DNA from: Liquidambar formosana
Taxonomy: Eukaryota; Streptophyta; Magnoliopsida; Saxifragales; Altingiaceae
NCBI GenBank assembly: GCA_039720395.1
Contig: CM077834.1
Span: 2,314,607-2,378,606 of the forward strand
Length of the DNA stretch: 64,000 bases
Direction of reading: 5' to 3'
Position 1 is the stretch's first letter. Every line of letters starts with the position of its first letter. Positions 1-11,768 of this stretch are shown here, in pieces. The notes under the pieces were generated by a model. The model made no database searches and was not told the DNA's origin. It saw only the letters and a program-made list of their open reading frames with translations. A program made the position numbers and the translations under genes.

Positions 1-1493
1 CTCTCTTGAAATTCAAACAATTTTACTTTTTGCCTAGTTTTGTCATTTTCATTGTTTTTATATATGATGATATAATTGAAAAATCTAATTAATTTAAAAA
101 TCACTGGCATGTGTGCCATCCCCAGTGCAACTTTGTGCACATCTGTTGTAAAACCTGTGCGACATTGCATGTGTGGAACCTATTTGGCCCATTCTTTGAT
201 ATTTTTTCTTTAATATTTTGAATGAATGAGGTAACAAAAGAGTAACATTGTGTTATCAATATTATGTGCAGAAATTTCAAGCTTTGCTTTACTCTTCTGC
301 AATGACAGGTGAGTCCCTGAACTATGTTTGCATCCATGTCACCAATCAATTAATCATTTTTTCTCTTTGTTTTGTGTATGTGGCCTCTTCTTTAAGCCTA
401 GGGACCCCTCTTTTCCTAATATGACAAAAACATTGTAGAGAAAATATTATTAGCAATACATTATTAATAGGTTTCAATTGCTAATGGATTCTCAAAAATG
501 TCCTTGAGACATTTGCCACCATCACCCCCCCCCCTGGCCCAAAAACAAAACAAAAAAAAAAAAGACCTATGGGTAGACCCCCAACACCCGCTATATCTCT
601 CTCTCTCTCTCCCCTAACCAGCCGCACTCAATACTCTCACCTCTCCCACTAATTTCTTCTGCTCATGTCTCTCTTTGTCCCAACTCACACCCATCTCTCT
701 CCCCTGTGATCCTTTCTTACCTCCTTCTTTGTTGCACTTCTCTCTCTCTCTCCCTCCCCAAAAGCAAATTGCATTATAGTCTTTGTCTCTAACAACTTAC
801 TGTGACTTTCACAATCATTTTCTGTAAATTTTCTGCGTAATCAATAAGTATTGAGGTAGTTGCATGTGCCTCACTTTTAGAACAACGTCCTGAATTTTGT
901 ATCATAGTGACCAAATATATTCAATTTTAACAAATTTGAGCTTACTTGAGATGGGGCACCCTGCCTGACCTTTGATAGTGCGCTTTGGCTGGAAAAATCT
1001 AAAGGTAGCCACAATAATGCACGGGGCTAAGTGTTAGGTTATGGGGAGAGGTACCCTGTCCAACCAGAGAGTTAGTTAGCGGTGCTGATTCGCAGGGAAT
1101 AGAGATAGATATTCATTCTTAGTTTCTCACATAGCACGGGTCACGGGTATGGAATCTCCGAAGAATCTACCGTCAAGTTTGATATATTCAAACGAAAAAT
1201 AGTACGTTTATTTTTCTATGTTTCCTCTCGTGTGTGGCAAGTTCCAGTCCATTAACTCTTCACTGCATGGCAGGGCATACTTCTTTTCTTGCACATGCTA
1301 GAAACGCCAATAAACTTTTTTGAAGAAAGGCAATATAATTGCATATATAGTTACCACTTGAGACTGGCTTGTTTGGTTGAAATTTGTCATCTGATGTGGT
1401 CCCCCAATTGTTTTTATTACTGTTGCTATTGCTATTGTCATCTTTGTTGCTGTCGTTAAGACAGTTCAATTGATTTTGTTTCTGATATTTCAG
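1..1493. other. Intron or upstream DNA of the TIM50 gene
   Basis: No exon of TIM50 or another gene could be supported here. The stretch holds a C-run and A-run near 525-562, a TC-rich block at 595-760 that looks like a 5' leader or promoter but leads to no open reading frame, and a consensus polypyrimidine/AG acceptor at 1481-1493. Since exon 1494 begins inside a codon, at least the part next to it is intron. Confidence 0.6.
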
Positions 1494-2723
1494 TGCCTGC
1501 TAAAGCAATCGAACTTTACTTAGATCTGAGGAGGGTAATAGAAGAACAAGTTCGAGTGAGTACTACCCTTTTTTTCCAGTGCATTTTCTTATTCCCTTTT
1601 TGCACCACTTCTAAAATTATTGTTTGTTATAGGGTTTTACTGAACCATTAGCAGAGAAGCTTCTTCCAGATTTGCACCCTATGGAGCAACATGTATTTAC
1701 ACTTGTTCTAGATCTAAATGAGACATTAATCTACTCTGATTGGAAGGTATGGCAATGATTGGAAGCAGGTTGCTATAAATATTTTTCTATTTTTTGGTTG
1801 GAGTCTCTTTTTAAAACCAGCAAGACTAGTTGTTATGGTCTTACATGAGTTATCTGGTACCATCACATTTATGCTATACTCCCTCTATTTCATAATAAGT
1901 GTCTCCTTTGAAAAAACACGCTTTTTAAGAAAACCTTTTTAAATGCTTTCACATCAATATATTTATTTTGAAATTCCAATTTTTCCCTCAAGTATGCAAA
2001 ATATTATAAAAGGAAAGAATACCTTTTTAAGGGTATTTTAGGAAATGACTAAAAAAGAATCTTTGACTTTTGGAATGGGACACTTATTTTGAAACATCCC
2101 AAAATGGAAAGTAGGACACTTATATTGAAACGGAGGGAGTAATTAATTTGGAGCTATGATTTCTTTTTACATTTATTGGTTGTGTCCTATGGAAGGGTTC
2201 AGCGCTTGCCATCCTGCTTATACTTGTACAAAACATTGGGTTTAGCTATAAGCCTATAAGATATGTTTTTATTTTTAAAGTTACTTAATGTTAATTACAA
2301 TATTTTCATTTTGATGTTTAAAGCGTGACAGAGGCTGGCGAACATTTAAAAGACCTGGAGTTGATGCCTTCTTGGAACATCTAGCCCAGTTTTATGAAAT
2401 TGTTGTGTATTCTGACCAGCTGAATATGGTAATTTTGATTTTGCCCCAATGTTTTTTTTTTGAAAAAAATATTTTAAAAGTTGTTTTACATTCCAGTCAT
2501 TGTTGTTATCTACCTTTCTTTGGCATGTGCAGTATGTTGATCCTGTTGTTGATAGATTGGATAAGAAACAATGTATACGATACAGGCTATCAAGGGCTGC
2601 TACTAGATATAAAGATGGAAAGCATTATCGAGTAAGTTATAGTTGATTATTTACATCATTTGTCTCAATTATTTTTAATCATATAATTTTCTTATTTGTT
2701 TTTATGTTGTTAATAAGATTTTG

Positions 2724-2767
<44 letters not shown>

Positions 2768-4197
2768 TTTTTTTTTGCCTTTTTTGGGAATCATATGGCA
2801 ATTAAGATGATTGATATACTTATCAAAAAAAAAAAAAAAATTAAGATGATTGATATTTTTTAAGTGAATATCTTATCATGGAGTAAAGCCTTTTTGTTTT
2901 GTATTTTTGGCTTAAGCCAATTTCTGACCTGTTTTGCCCTTACAATAACTGCTGTATTGTTGCCAGTTGCACCCATTCCTCAGTTGTTTTGGTGTCGTCA
3001 ATTCTAAGAAAAATTCTCCCTTGCATGTATCTTTTCATTGGACATGAAAATAATTCATTATGTATCTGAAGGGAGGAATTGTTACGACATGTATATCACT
3101 CACAAATATAAAAATGACAGATTGTATAGGTTTATAAGGTTTTCAAACCTAACACAAAATTTTGGTATATCACTCGCAAAAACACAAAAATAGTTCATTG
3201 GACATAAAATATTTACAAAGTACATTGTTCCAAATGCTGACTGATTGCAAAGACATGGTTTTCAAAGTTGAGCTAGGGTCAAGCTTTGGCTTCATTGAAG
3301 TGGAGTATTTTATATATTTTCCAAGTTGAGCTAGAGCCAAGCTTTGGATGCATAGAAGTGGAGTATTTTGTAAAAGTACATGGAAGTTTAAGGTTGTTTG
3401 AAACCATAGACCATAGTCTAAGTGAAGTCTTCTTGGAAGTGGAATTAATTGGTAGAAGTTTAAGTACTATTTGCACAGCAAGTATACTGTTCAGTGAATG
3501 TAAAGTTTGAAATAAGCATTGCGACAGAAATTACTAAACAACTTTCTGTTGTTTGTAATTTTTCTGAGTATTCGTATTCTTACAGTGGGTGCTTCATAGT
3601 CACTCACTACAATAGCACTTCTAGCGTTAGAAGGCTGCAGTTAATAAGATGTACTTACTGTTGGCAGGACCTCTCAATGCTGAACAGAGATCCTGCAAAG
3701 ATACTTTATGTGAGCGGCCATGCATTAGAATCTAGCCTTCAGCCAGAAAACTGTGTCCCCATTAAGCCATGGAAGCTTGAAGAAGATGACACAGCACTTT
3801 TGGATCTTATTCCATTTCTTGAATGTAAGCATCCTGCAATTTCTATGGCATCTTTAAGAACAAGATGCTCTCATCGTGATAAATGATTTTGTTTCTTGTT
3901 GGGTTGACTCCAGTGACTAAACCTGTGTGAAATGTAAGATTGACAACCTGCCTGGTTTGTGTGCAGATGTTGCCCGTCATAGACCACAAGATATCAGACC
4001 AGTATTAGCATCTTATCAAGGACGTGATATTGCCAAAGAGTTTATCGAGCGTTCTAAAGAGCATCAGAGGTAAATTACTTTCTTAACTTCGTATCTTGTG
4101 GGTGCTGCTATTATATAGATGACATTCTGATGTAGTCAAATGATGATGCAGGCGAATGCAAGAACAGAAGCAACATGGCCGTCTCTGGCGACGTTGA
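1494..4197 (+). CDS. TIM50: TIM50-like mitochondrial import translocase subunit (3' part, 5' exons outside window)
   Basis: TIM50 is the intermembrane-space-facing receptor subunit of the TIM23 complex; it binds presequences and carries an FCP1/SCP phosphatase-like fold. Seven exons can be joined by GT-AG sites in one frame: 1494-1555, 1633-1746, 2324-2428, 2533-2631, 3668-3824, 3967-4069, 4152-4197 (stop TGA). The product contains EKLLPDLHP, then [16 protein letters not shown] (the DxDxT-like phosphatase motif reads DLNET), [61 protein letters not shown], and ends in LWRR. This follows plant TIM50 closely from memory. The first exon enters in phase 1 (a split Val codon), so the transit peptide and membrane segment must be encoded left of base 1; I found no matching exon in 1-1493. 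Intron 2 holds a Stowaway MITE. Intron 4 is about 1 kb and starts near a long TC repeat. Confidence 0.93.
1879..2139. mobile_element. Stowaway-type MITE (Tc1/mariner derivative)
   Basis: The ends read CTCCCTCTATTTCATAATAA and, on the opposite strand at the right end, CTCCCTCCGTTTCAATATAA. Both are the canonical Stowaway terminal inverted repeat. A TA dinucleotide lies on each side (1877-1878 and 2140-2141), the expected target-site duplication. The element is 261 bp, non-coding, and sits in intron 2 of the TIM50 gene. Confidence 0.92.
2729..2762. repeat. TC microsatellite
   Basis: About 17 uninterrupted TC units in TIM50 intron 4, followed by a T-run. Confidence 0.9.
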
Positions 4198-4556
4198 GAT
4201 CAGAGTTGTGTAAAATTAGTCGGAAGGAAATTGTAGGAATTTGATTACTATTTAGAGAGAAACAGATGAACATAGTCGTTCTCTTAGAAGATTTCAAGCC
4301 ATTTTTTGAAAGTCAAAAGCCGTTTTTCAGCTGAAGAGTGAGCAAGCTCTTATATCTGATGGCACTACATTTAAACAGCCAAACTATGGCATTTATAGTT
4401 TATTTTCCCTGGAATTCACTTCTAACATTTTTGTCCCCTAAATCAGTGTGGAAAAACAGAATTTTTGCCTATATCAATCAATTGAATTCTCTTCTCTTTG
4501 ATATCGTTTTCTTGTATTGCCATGGGGTTTGGATGCCTTAAAGTCACTTTCTTTGC

Positions 4557-4890
4557 TGTATATGCATTGCACACTTACAACAGGAACACAAGGAAGGTTA
4601 TAGAGGTTAAACTCCCATGTGTTCTATTCAATGAGCTTCTCCAACATTGCTGTGTAAATATCAGTTAGTGATCCCACTCGTGCCATTGCTGATCATCTAG
4701 TATCATGTTTTTGATCTCTATTTTATAACATTGATGTGTAAATTCCTTTCGTGTATTTGGATTGCACACTTAAAACAGGAAAACAGAGGTTGTAGAGGTT
4801 GAACTCCAATGTTTTCTGTTCAATGAATTTCGCTCGATCCCACTCGTGCCATCGATGATCAGCTACTAGCAAGTATTTGATCTTTTGTTC
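4557..4890. repeat. Diverged tandem duplication in the TIM50 3' flank
   Basis: Two copies of a roughly 195-bp (first) and 140-bp (second) unit: 4557-4751 and 4752-4890. Both contain, in order, GCACACTTA(A/C)AACAGGA, a segment ending AGAGGTT(A/G)AACTCC, a TTCAATGA segment, and GATCCCACTCGTGCCAT followed by GATGATCA-like sequence. It lies beyond the stop codon, where a 3' UTR or terminator region would be. Confidence 0.75.
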
Positions 4891-5968
4891 TCTTTTTAAA
4901 AAATAAAATTTAAAGTTTAAAAAAAAAAAAAAAAAAAAAAATTCCTACACCGTGGGATGACACTGGCAGGGTCTCACATGAGTGAGGAATCTCACTCCTT
5001 GTGATAGACAGAGAGTGGCGGTCCGTGTGAGCTCATAGGCTCATACATATTTGAGTAGCAATGTTCTTCCATGCCTTTTCTACTATGGCAAATCCCATCT
5101 CTTTTCTTTTTTCCCACCTAATATAGCGGTGTCACTACTAGGCTACTCTTTGCATGTGAATTGACTGGGTCATCGTATGAGCATCACATCATTAGAGTAG
5201 TCCGTGTTAAACAGTTAGGAAAAGTTGAATTTTCCAAAGTTTTAAGGTTTTGTTCATACCAACGCTGTGGAACTTTTTAGTCTTTGGATCAGTATGAGTT
5301 AAAAGCAGCAAAGACTTTGGGATGCCAAGTGTGGAAAGTCTCTTTGGGTCCGTCCCCAGCACGAAAGTGAGGTTTTAGCTGTCTTTCGTCTGATTTACAT
5401 ATGTTGTTTTCACTTTGACAAGCCCATGAAGTGTGGACCACCATTCGCCTTGATAGAGCCTCCTCCAATAGTCCCCTCATTACCATTGGTCGTGTATATT
5501 TTCTGCTCTTTTTATTGGCTGAATCGTTTGGAAAAGTAAGATCTTTTTCTTTAAATAAAACAAATTAATTAATTAAAATTGCTGGGTCCACCTCAGGAGA
5601 GAAAACAAATCAACACCCTCAGTTAAACTGATAATATGCTCTCATAAAATTGACATATATCATTAGATTATATTCCACCGTCCCACAAAGAGATATATAT
5701 ATATATATATATACAAAGAGATATATATATATATATATATATATGGTTATGTTTCCAATAGTATATATTGATATGAGTTATATCAGCACCATGCATTAGG
5801 GTTGTACCCCTTGCATTAGTCCAATGTACTTCATATCTCACTAATGCACAAGGTACAACTCCCAATGCAAGTATTGATATAAGTTATATCAGTACGCACT
5901 TACCTGATCATCATCCTATGTATATATATTTTTTGTCTACTATCCCAAAATATTTCATTTTGAAAAGT
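4891..5968. other. Intergenic DNA, no gene seen
   Basis: It holds an A-run at 4919-4941, unclassified sequence, and a duplicated AT-microsatellite block (5690-5745) where CAAAGAGATATATATA occurs twice. No open frame resembles a known protein. Confidence 0.6.
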
Positions 5969-5985
5969 CAAATTATAAATATTCT

Positions 5986-6164
5986 ACCAAAGATGGTTGA
6001 CCTGAGTGGAAGGGGCTCTGGTCGCTTAAGCAAGAGGTCTTGGGTTCGAGCCCTTGTGAATGCAGAAAACTTTTTTGAGAGCAGTCCCTACTTCGGCACC
6101 CGACCGTACTTCGGAGGATTAGTCCTGGGCGAAGCCTAGGGACACCTTAGGAAACCAAAAAAAA
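5986..6164 (+). mobile_element. tRNA-derived SINE with 17-bp target-site duplication
   Basis: The 5' part looks like a decayed tRNA: GGTTGACCTGAGTGGAAGGG resembles a pol III A box region and GGTTCGAGCCC (near 6045) is a good B box. The 3' end is A-rich (CCAAAAAAAA). The flanks at 5969-5985 and 6165-6181 are a perfect 17-bp direct repeat, CAAATTATAAATATTCT, as left by LINE-mediated retroposition. About 179 bp, non-coding. Confidence 0.92.
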
Positions 6165-6181
6165 CAAATTATAAATATTCT

Positions 6182-7327
6182 GAACTTTTTCATATTATAC
6201 TTTATCACACAGAATTACTTTAAACACAACTAATACATTAATAATAGGATAAGTGTACTCTTAAAGAGAAAAAGTTGAGTGCATGGCATATTAATGCATT
6301 AGTTGATTTTCTTAATCTACGAGTTTTTTTAAAGATGCTTATCTTTGTGAAACCGGATGAGACATTATTATTGAGATCAAATATGTAGATACTATGCAAT
6401 AACCACAACGGGACAGCATACATGATATGGACCATCACACTCGTGAAGATTCTGTGATTAGCATTCCTCTGTAGTGGCAAATGGGAGAACATGTTATAAA
6501 ATCATGTATGGATCAATGGACGTTCCAATGTGAATGTCGTTGATAATACGGAGACACCATAGAAGAATCTTCGTCGTTGCTCATTTGGCACGCTGATTAG
6601 ATTTTGACAACCTTTGTCGTGGTCTGCTCTACTAATTACAGCTTCGCAAGAAAATAAACCACATATATCACTCTCAAATAAATAAATAAATAAATAAAAC
6701 CATTTTAACCTCCCCGCAAATTGTACGACAATACAAACTAACCTCGTATCCCACCACCTTTGAAGTGCGTGTCATGCACTCTAATGTTGGGCATCATGTC
6801 CTTTGCCCTACAAGTATGGGCCCATTTGTGGACGTAAAAGTTTAAAATCTAGAAAGTTAAAATATGGGTCTCTCCAATTTTATTTTATTTTTATTATTTG
6901 ATGATAATTTTAAAAAAAATAAAAATAAAAATTATTGCTAGGTTGAAGGTTTAAATATTCTATTCTATTGACAAAAAAATTCTCTTCAACCTTACGTGAA
7001 AAAAAAAAAAATGACAAATATATTTTATTTTTTATTCTAAATTAATTGCGAACTAATTTATTTAGAACTCATGACATTAAGAGGTTTGTTTGGCAAACCT
7101 GAAAACTTGGCCAGTTGAGGATAAGTTTGGCCAGTTTTGATTTCGTACTATTTAGTAAATCTCTTTTTTCTGTTAATCAGTTCAACTTTGTTATAAAGAC
7201 AAAGTATAAATACTGTGTTTTTTAAACCAACTGTAACTTAGTTTATTTAAAAACTAGATAATAGTTATGGATCAGATCGAGTCTGATCCAGTTTTTAAAA
7301 TTCCCAAATAAACCCTAAAAGAGTAGA
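6182..7327. other. Intergenic DNA, no gene seen
   Basis: AT-rich sequence with an AAAT microsatellite near 6675 and homopolymer tracts. No coding signal or bounded repeat was found. Confidence 0.55.
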
Positions 7328-7332
7328 TCCAA

Positions 7333-8434
7333 TGTAACGCCTCAAAAATTATATACAGTAAACACGTACAAGTTTATGAGTTCCGTACAAATAAAACCCT
7401 TTCAAAAATAAATTCCCTTTTGAAAATACAGAATATTGCGCAGCTGCGAGTAGCGATGGTTAACCCAAAAATCATTATCAATATACATTGGTCAACCAAT
7501 TAAATAAAAATTACATAACCTTTAAATAAAAATAAATTTACATAATAGTCTTTCCAAATCTCAACCCCAATTCTACTACGTGCCTCCAATAATGATTACC
7601 TGAAAATATATAAGGGTGAGCGAATAACAACCCAGTGGAAAATCCAATTCCTATACAATAAATAATGTTTCAAATATCACATGCAAGCATTTCTATATTC
7701 AAAATAATAAATGAATCAAATAATACGAACTCCAAATCATAAACTTCAAATATAATCCAACTGTCAATAAAATCAACCATCATAATTCATAACATCGAAT
7801 AATATCACCAGCAATATTTATCACCTCGCACAAATCAAATCTTAATATACAGACCAAAATACTCATCAGTCACTATGCAAAAATTAAATCCCCTACCTAA
7901 AAAAATGAGTGAATAAAATAAATAATCACAGTTATAGACATGTAGATCGATTTAAGAAATACAAAATCCATATTGACAGGAGTAGGATTAGAGCTCCTAT
8001 GCTCGGGCTAGTGACCGCTAACCCACCAACTCTCTCGGCTACTCCTTTCCTTTCTCTCTCTCCCTCTTTCTCTCCTCTCGTCTTCTCTTTTATTTCTTTT
8101 CGCTCTTTCTCCTTTCTTTTCTCCCGTCCGTGTCTGCTTTTTCTCTCTCTTTCTTTATTTCTTCTTTCTTCTCTTCTCACGCGCATCTCTCTGCCATCAG
8201 TCCCTTCCCAATTCTTATCTTTTCTTTTTTTTCACACCTAACCCACTTCTTATTTCTTCTTATTTCTTATTCTTTTGTCTTCTTTATCCATCTAGACCAA
8301 TTTAATATAATGTCTCTCAACATTCAATTAACTTTATTTTTATTTTTTATATAAAATATTTAAAATTATCACGCTGTGTACAATTCTACCAAATATACAC
8401 GTAAAATAAATCAATAAATATTTAAAGTATTACA
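7333..8434. mobile_element. Solo LTR of an LTR retrotransposon
   Basis: The segment starts TGTAACGCCTC and ends AGTATTACA, so it has TG..CA ends and a short TGTAA/TTACA inverted repeat. A perfect 5-bp duplication, TCCAA, flanks it at 7328-7332 and 8435-8439. At 1102 bp with no internal coding region, a solo LTR left by LTR-LTR recombination fits best. A start of TGTAACGCC is common in plant Ty3/gypsy LTRs, but the superfamily is inference. A long CT-rich tract (8036-8280) lies inside and creates spurious open frames. Confidence 0.82.
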
Positions 8435-8439
8435 TCCAA

Positions 8440-9491
8440 CTTATCATATTTTCCAAGTTTTCAAAGAGACACTAAGAATTGAAGTCAAACCCGCGTTACC
8501 CCTTGAGTTTCAAGTTTTTCTTGGGATGAATGGATTTCCTTGAATAACCAATTGTGAAACAAGTTGCGTTTTGAAAACAAATCATGAACAGATGAGTTGG
8601 AGTTGGTAAGTACACCCTGGCTCCTCTCTATTCTAAAGGATTGTATCTAATGATAGATGACTCCAATTGAGATGTATTCTTATGCGGCAATTTTTCAAAT
8701 GGGAAAACCAGAAAGTGACAAAAAAAAAAAAAATTATTATACTTGTCAAGGAATATTTTAGATTGACTTTGTTTCAATTTAAGTCACCATCAGATGCTAT
8801 TAGTTGCACTTGTGGAGTTTCACATTAAATCACTTGTATATTTTTTCCAAAGATTTATATTAGTCAGAGTTTAAATAAGATTTGAAAAATATTTTTTCCA
8901 ATTGGTCTATCTAAAACACTCAATATAAATAGGCCCAAAGCCATAGGACTAAACAAGTTCACCTTACCTTATCCCTAAAGTTGTCTAGTTTACCTTACAT
9001 ACCATAACTATTTCACACCATTGCCTTACAAATGTTTTGTTGTAGGCTAATAGTCCTTGGGCGTAATTCTTCACCATTGGTTTTTTTTTTAAAACCTTTT
9101 TTCTCACATATTTCAAATGAGGAGGATTTTGCATGATACTCACGTAAGAATGGAAGCCATCCAATTATTATAAAAAGAGGTGAAAGAAACATTGAGAAAT
9201 AATTTGAGTTAGTATTGTGCTACTCATCTTTCTTTCCTTTTTATTTATTTATTTATTATTACTTTTTATGGCTGGGGACTACCCATTCTCTTCAATAATA
9301 AATCTCAATTTTATTTTGCCGTATGTGCCATAGAGAAAAATTTGAGACTGATAATTTTTACTTATTTTTCTTCTTCTGGGTGGGCAATTGGACAAACATA
9401 GACTTTTTTTTAAGTTCAAATTATCTCTTCTCTCTCCTGTGGAAAGGAGATTCATACTCATGTGGGTCACATTATATGAGTGTGGACTCAA
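8440..9491. other. Intergenic DNA, no gene seen
   Basis: AT-rich spacer between the solo LTR and the hairpin MITE. A- and T-runs are present; no protein-like frame or repeat with definable ends was recognised. Confidence 0.55.
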
Positions 9492-9500
9492 TCCAATGGG

Positions 9501-9670
9501 CAAAAACTTCCATGTAATTGTGACACGGCCATGTGGTATCATGGGTTAATCAGAAAAAGCAAAGTAAGAGTATCAATATATTTTCTGAATCTATAATTTT
9601 ACTTTACTTGTTTTTAAATGACCCGTGATACTACGTGACCGTGTCACAATTACATGAAAGTTCTCCTCAA
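9501..9670. mobile_element. Hairpin MITE with imperfect 9-bp TSD (MULE-like)
   Basis: The two halves are inverted copies: CATGTAATTGTGACACGG (9511 onward) pairs with CCGTGTCACAATTACATG (about 9639-9656), and similarity continues into ATCAYGGGT. Candidate target duplication: TCCAATGGG (9492-9500) and TCAAATGGG (9671-9679), one mismatch. A related single end appears near 55553-55585 (ACATGACTGTGTCACAATTA). Confidence 0.75.
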
Positions 9671-9969
9671 TCAAATGGGTCCTACCCTAGCATTTTCCAA
9701 ATTGAGCTGGGTGCCCTTTTAGATTTTTTGCCTGCGAAATTGAGCTGGGTACTCAAAGATCAGCACACACAAGTACATGAAAGAATTTTGTCAGCCAAAA
9801 AATAAAAATAAAACTAAAAATGAAGGGAGTTGAGGAGCACGCTCGATAATTTGGTTATCTGTCTTTGTACTACGCCACCACTCTTCCTAATTTGGTTTAT
9901 CTTTGCAGTACACTCTCTCCTTCTCTCTCCTCTCTTTCTCTCTCTAAGTTTCTGATAATCTAAACCCCA

Positions 9970-9993
<24 letters not shown>

Positions 9994-10009
<16 letters not shown>

Positions 10010-10010
10010 A
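9994..10010 (+). promoter_or_regulatory. TATA-like element and CT-rich leader of the ZIP gene
   Basis: CTCTATATATATATATATAA lies about 45-60 bases before the ATG at 10054, directly after a CT microsatellite (9970-9993). Such pyrimidine-rich Y-patches with a TATA box are common at plant core promoters; position relative to the transcript start is inferred. Confidence 0.45.
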
Positions 10011-10053
10011 ACCTTTTTCACCCGCCAATGTATCACCTTCTCCCCTTCTCCAA

Positions 10054-11735
10054 ATGTCTCGCCCTCTCCTCTCCGCCGCCCTCCTCCTCCTCCTCACCCT
10101 CTCCTCCGCCGCCGCCCACGGCGGCCACGATGACGACGCCGACGCCGACGGCGGAGGCGAGCACCACGACCTGAGATCGAAGTCCCTGATTCTCGTCAAG
10201 ATATGGTGCTTGATCATCGTCTTCGCCGGGACCTTCGCCGGCGGGATATCGCCCTACTTCTTGAAGTGGTGCGAGGGGTTTCTGGTGTTGGGGACGCAGT
10301 TCGCGGGAGGGGTGTTCTTGGGGACGTCGTTGATGCATTTCCTCAGCGATTCGAACGAGACGTTTGAGGATTTGACGGAGAAGCATTATCCGTTCGCCTT
10401 CATGTTGGCGAGTGCTGGGTATTTGCTGACGATGATGGCGGATTGTGTGATTGTATATGTGTATGGGAAGAAGCAGAGGAGTGGATCTAATAGCGATGTT
10501 GAGCTTCAAGGTAGCCAATTGAGCCGTTGTAATTTGAATTTTATTTTTTTTATGCTTTGATTTAAATTGTTTCATTATTGAGCTTAGCCCGAGAAAATTT
10601 GGAATTTCATTTTTTTAAAAACTTTTTCCCGATTTCTTTTCCTCTGTTTTCTCAGCAACTAGACAGAGGGTTAAGGTGAATTTACATTGGAAAGCTTTAA
10701 TTTAAAGTTTTGCCCCACGCTTGGTTGCTTAGAAACTGTGGGAAAAGAAAATGTCAAAAGTTCTATTCTTAGATTTTTTATTACTTAAAACCTGAGAGAA
10801 CCCTTCCTTCAACTGGGCCTCATACGCTCTGCGACTTAGTTGAATTGAGTTTTTCATCGTCAAAGAGTTTATTTCCTCTGTTTTCTCGACAACCAAACAG
10901 AGGGTTAAGGTGAAATAGTTGGATCTTTTTGAATTGCACAGAAAGTTATGCTCCGTTTGGTTGCTGAGAAATTGTTGGAAAATAAAAGATAAAAATTTTT
11001 ATTCTTAGATTTTTCATTACTTAAAACCTGACAGAAACCTCTCTTCAACTGGGCAACTGCCAACTGGGCCTCATATACTCAAGTGACTAAATTGATTTGA
11101 GTTTTTCCTCTGTTTTCTTAGCAACAAAGCTGAGGGTTTGTGAAATGGAGGCTGCCAAAGTGAGTTTTGTCAAGCCACTGGGTCTAGCCTAGTGGTGAGG
11201 GAGGGTGGGGTAAAGGGTAGGAATAGGATAGGTTAGGGGTTCGAACCCCTCCCAGTGTACCAAAAAAAAGTGAGCTTTGTTATATAAAGAGCTACTTGTT
11301 TTAGAATATTTGATTGAAAGAGGTGGAGGTATGTATGAAGACTGAAGAGTGTATTTACCCTTTGGTTGATTGATCATGGAGATTTAGCATTGATTATGTC
11401 TATTAAATAGCTAAATCATATTGTATATCGATTATATTCGATGATTCATGATGAGTGAATGCACATTGCAACTTCAGTATATATTTGAAGGGTAACAATT
11501 GTCAGGAATAGTTAACTAGGCAGAATCAACTGAAGTTTATATTGGCTTGCTTTAAGAATCCTGTAATGATTGTTAGTGTATATTGTTTACATTCCAAAAG
11601 GCATGTGATATATTGTGGCCATCTAATTCATATTTTTCTTCCATTTGTTCCATTTTTTCCATTTTATACAGGGGGTGTCGAGCAGGGAAAAAGCGGTCAC
11701 AATGGTATAGTTTCACAATCACAGTCCCTGGTGAG

Positions 11736-11768
<33 letters not shown>

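Noticed and set aside
5668..5865. Minus-strand frame with repeated Tyr-Ile
   Set aside because: Produced by the TATA microsatellite; not a gene.
7909..8354. Overlapping Ser/Phe/Leu-rich frames on both strands
   Set aside because: They come from the CT-rich tract inside the solo LTR; no protein family or splice structure supports them.
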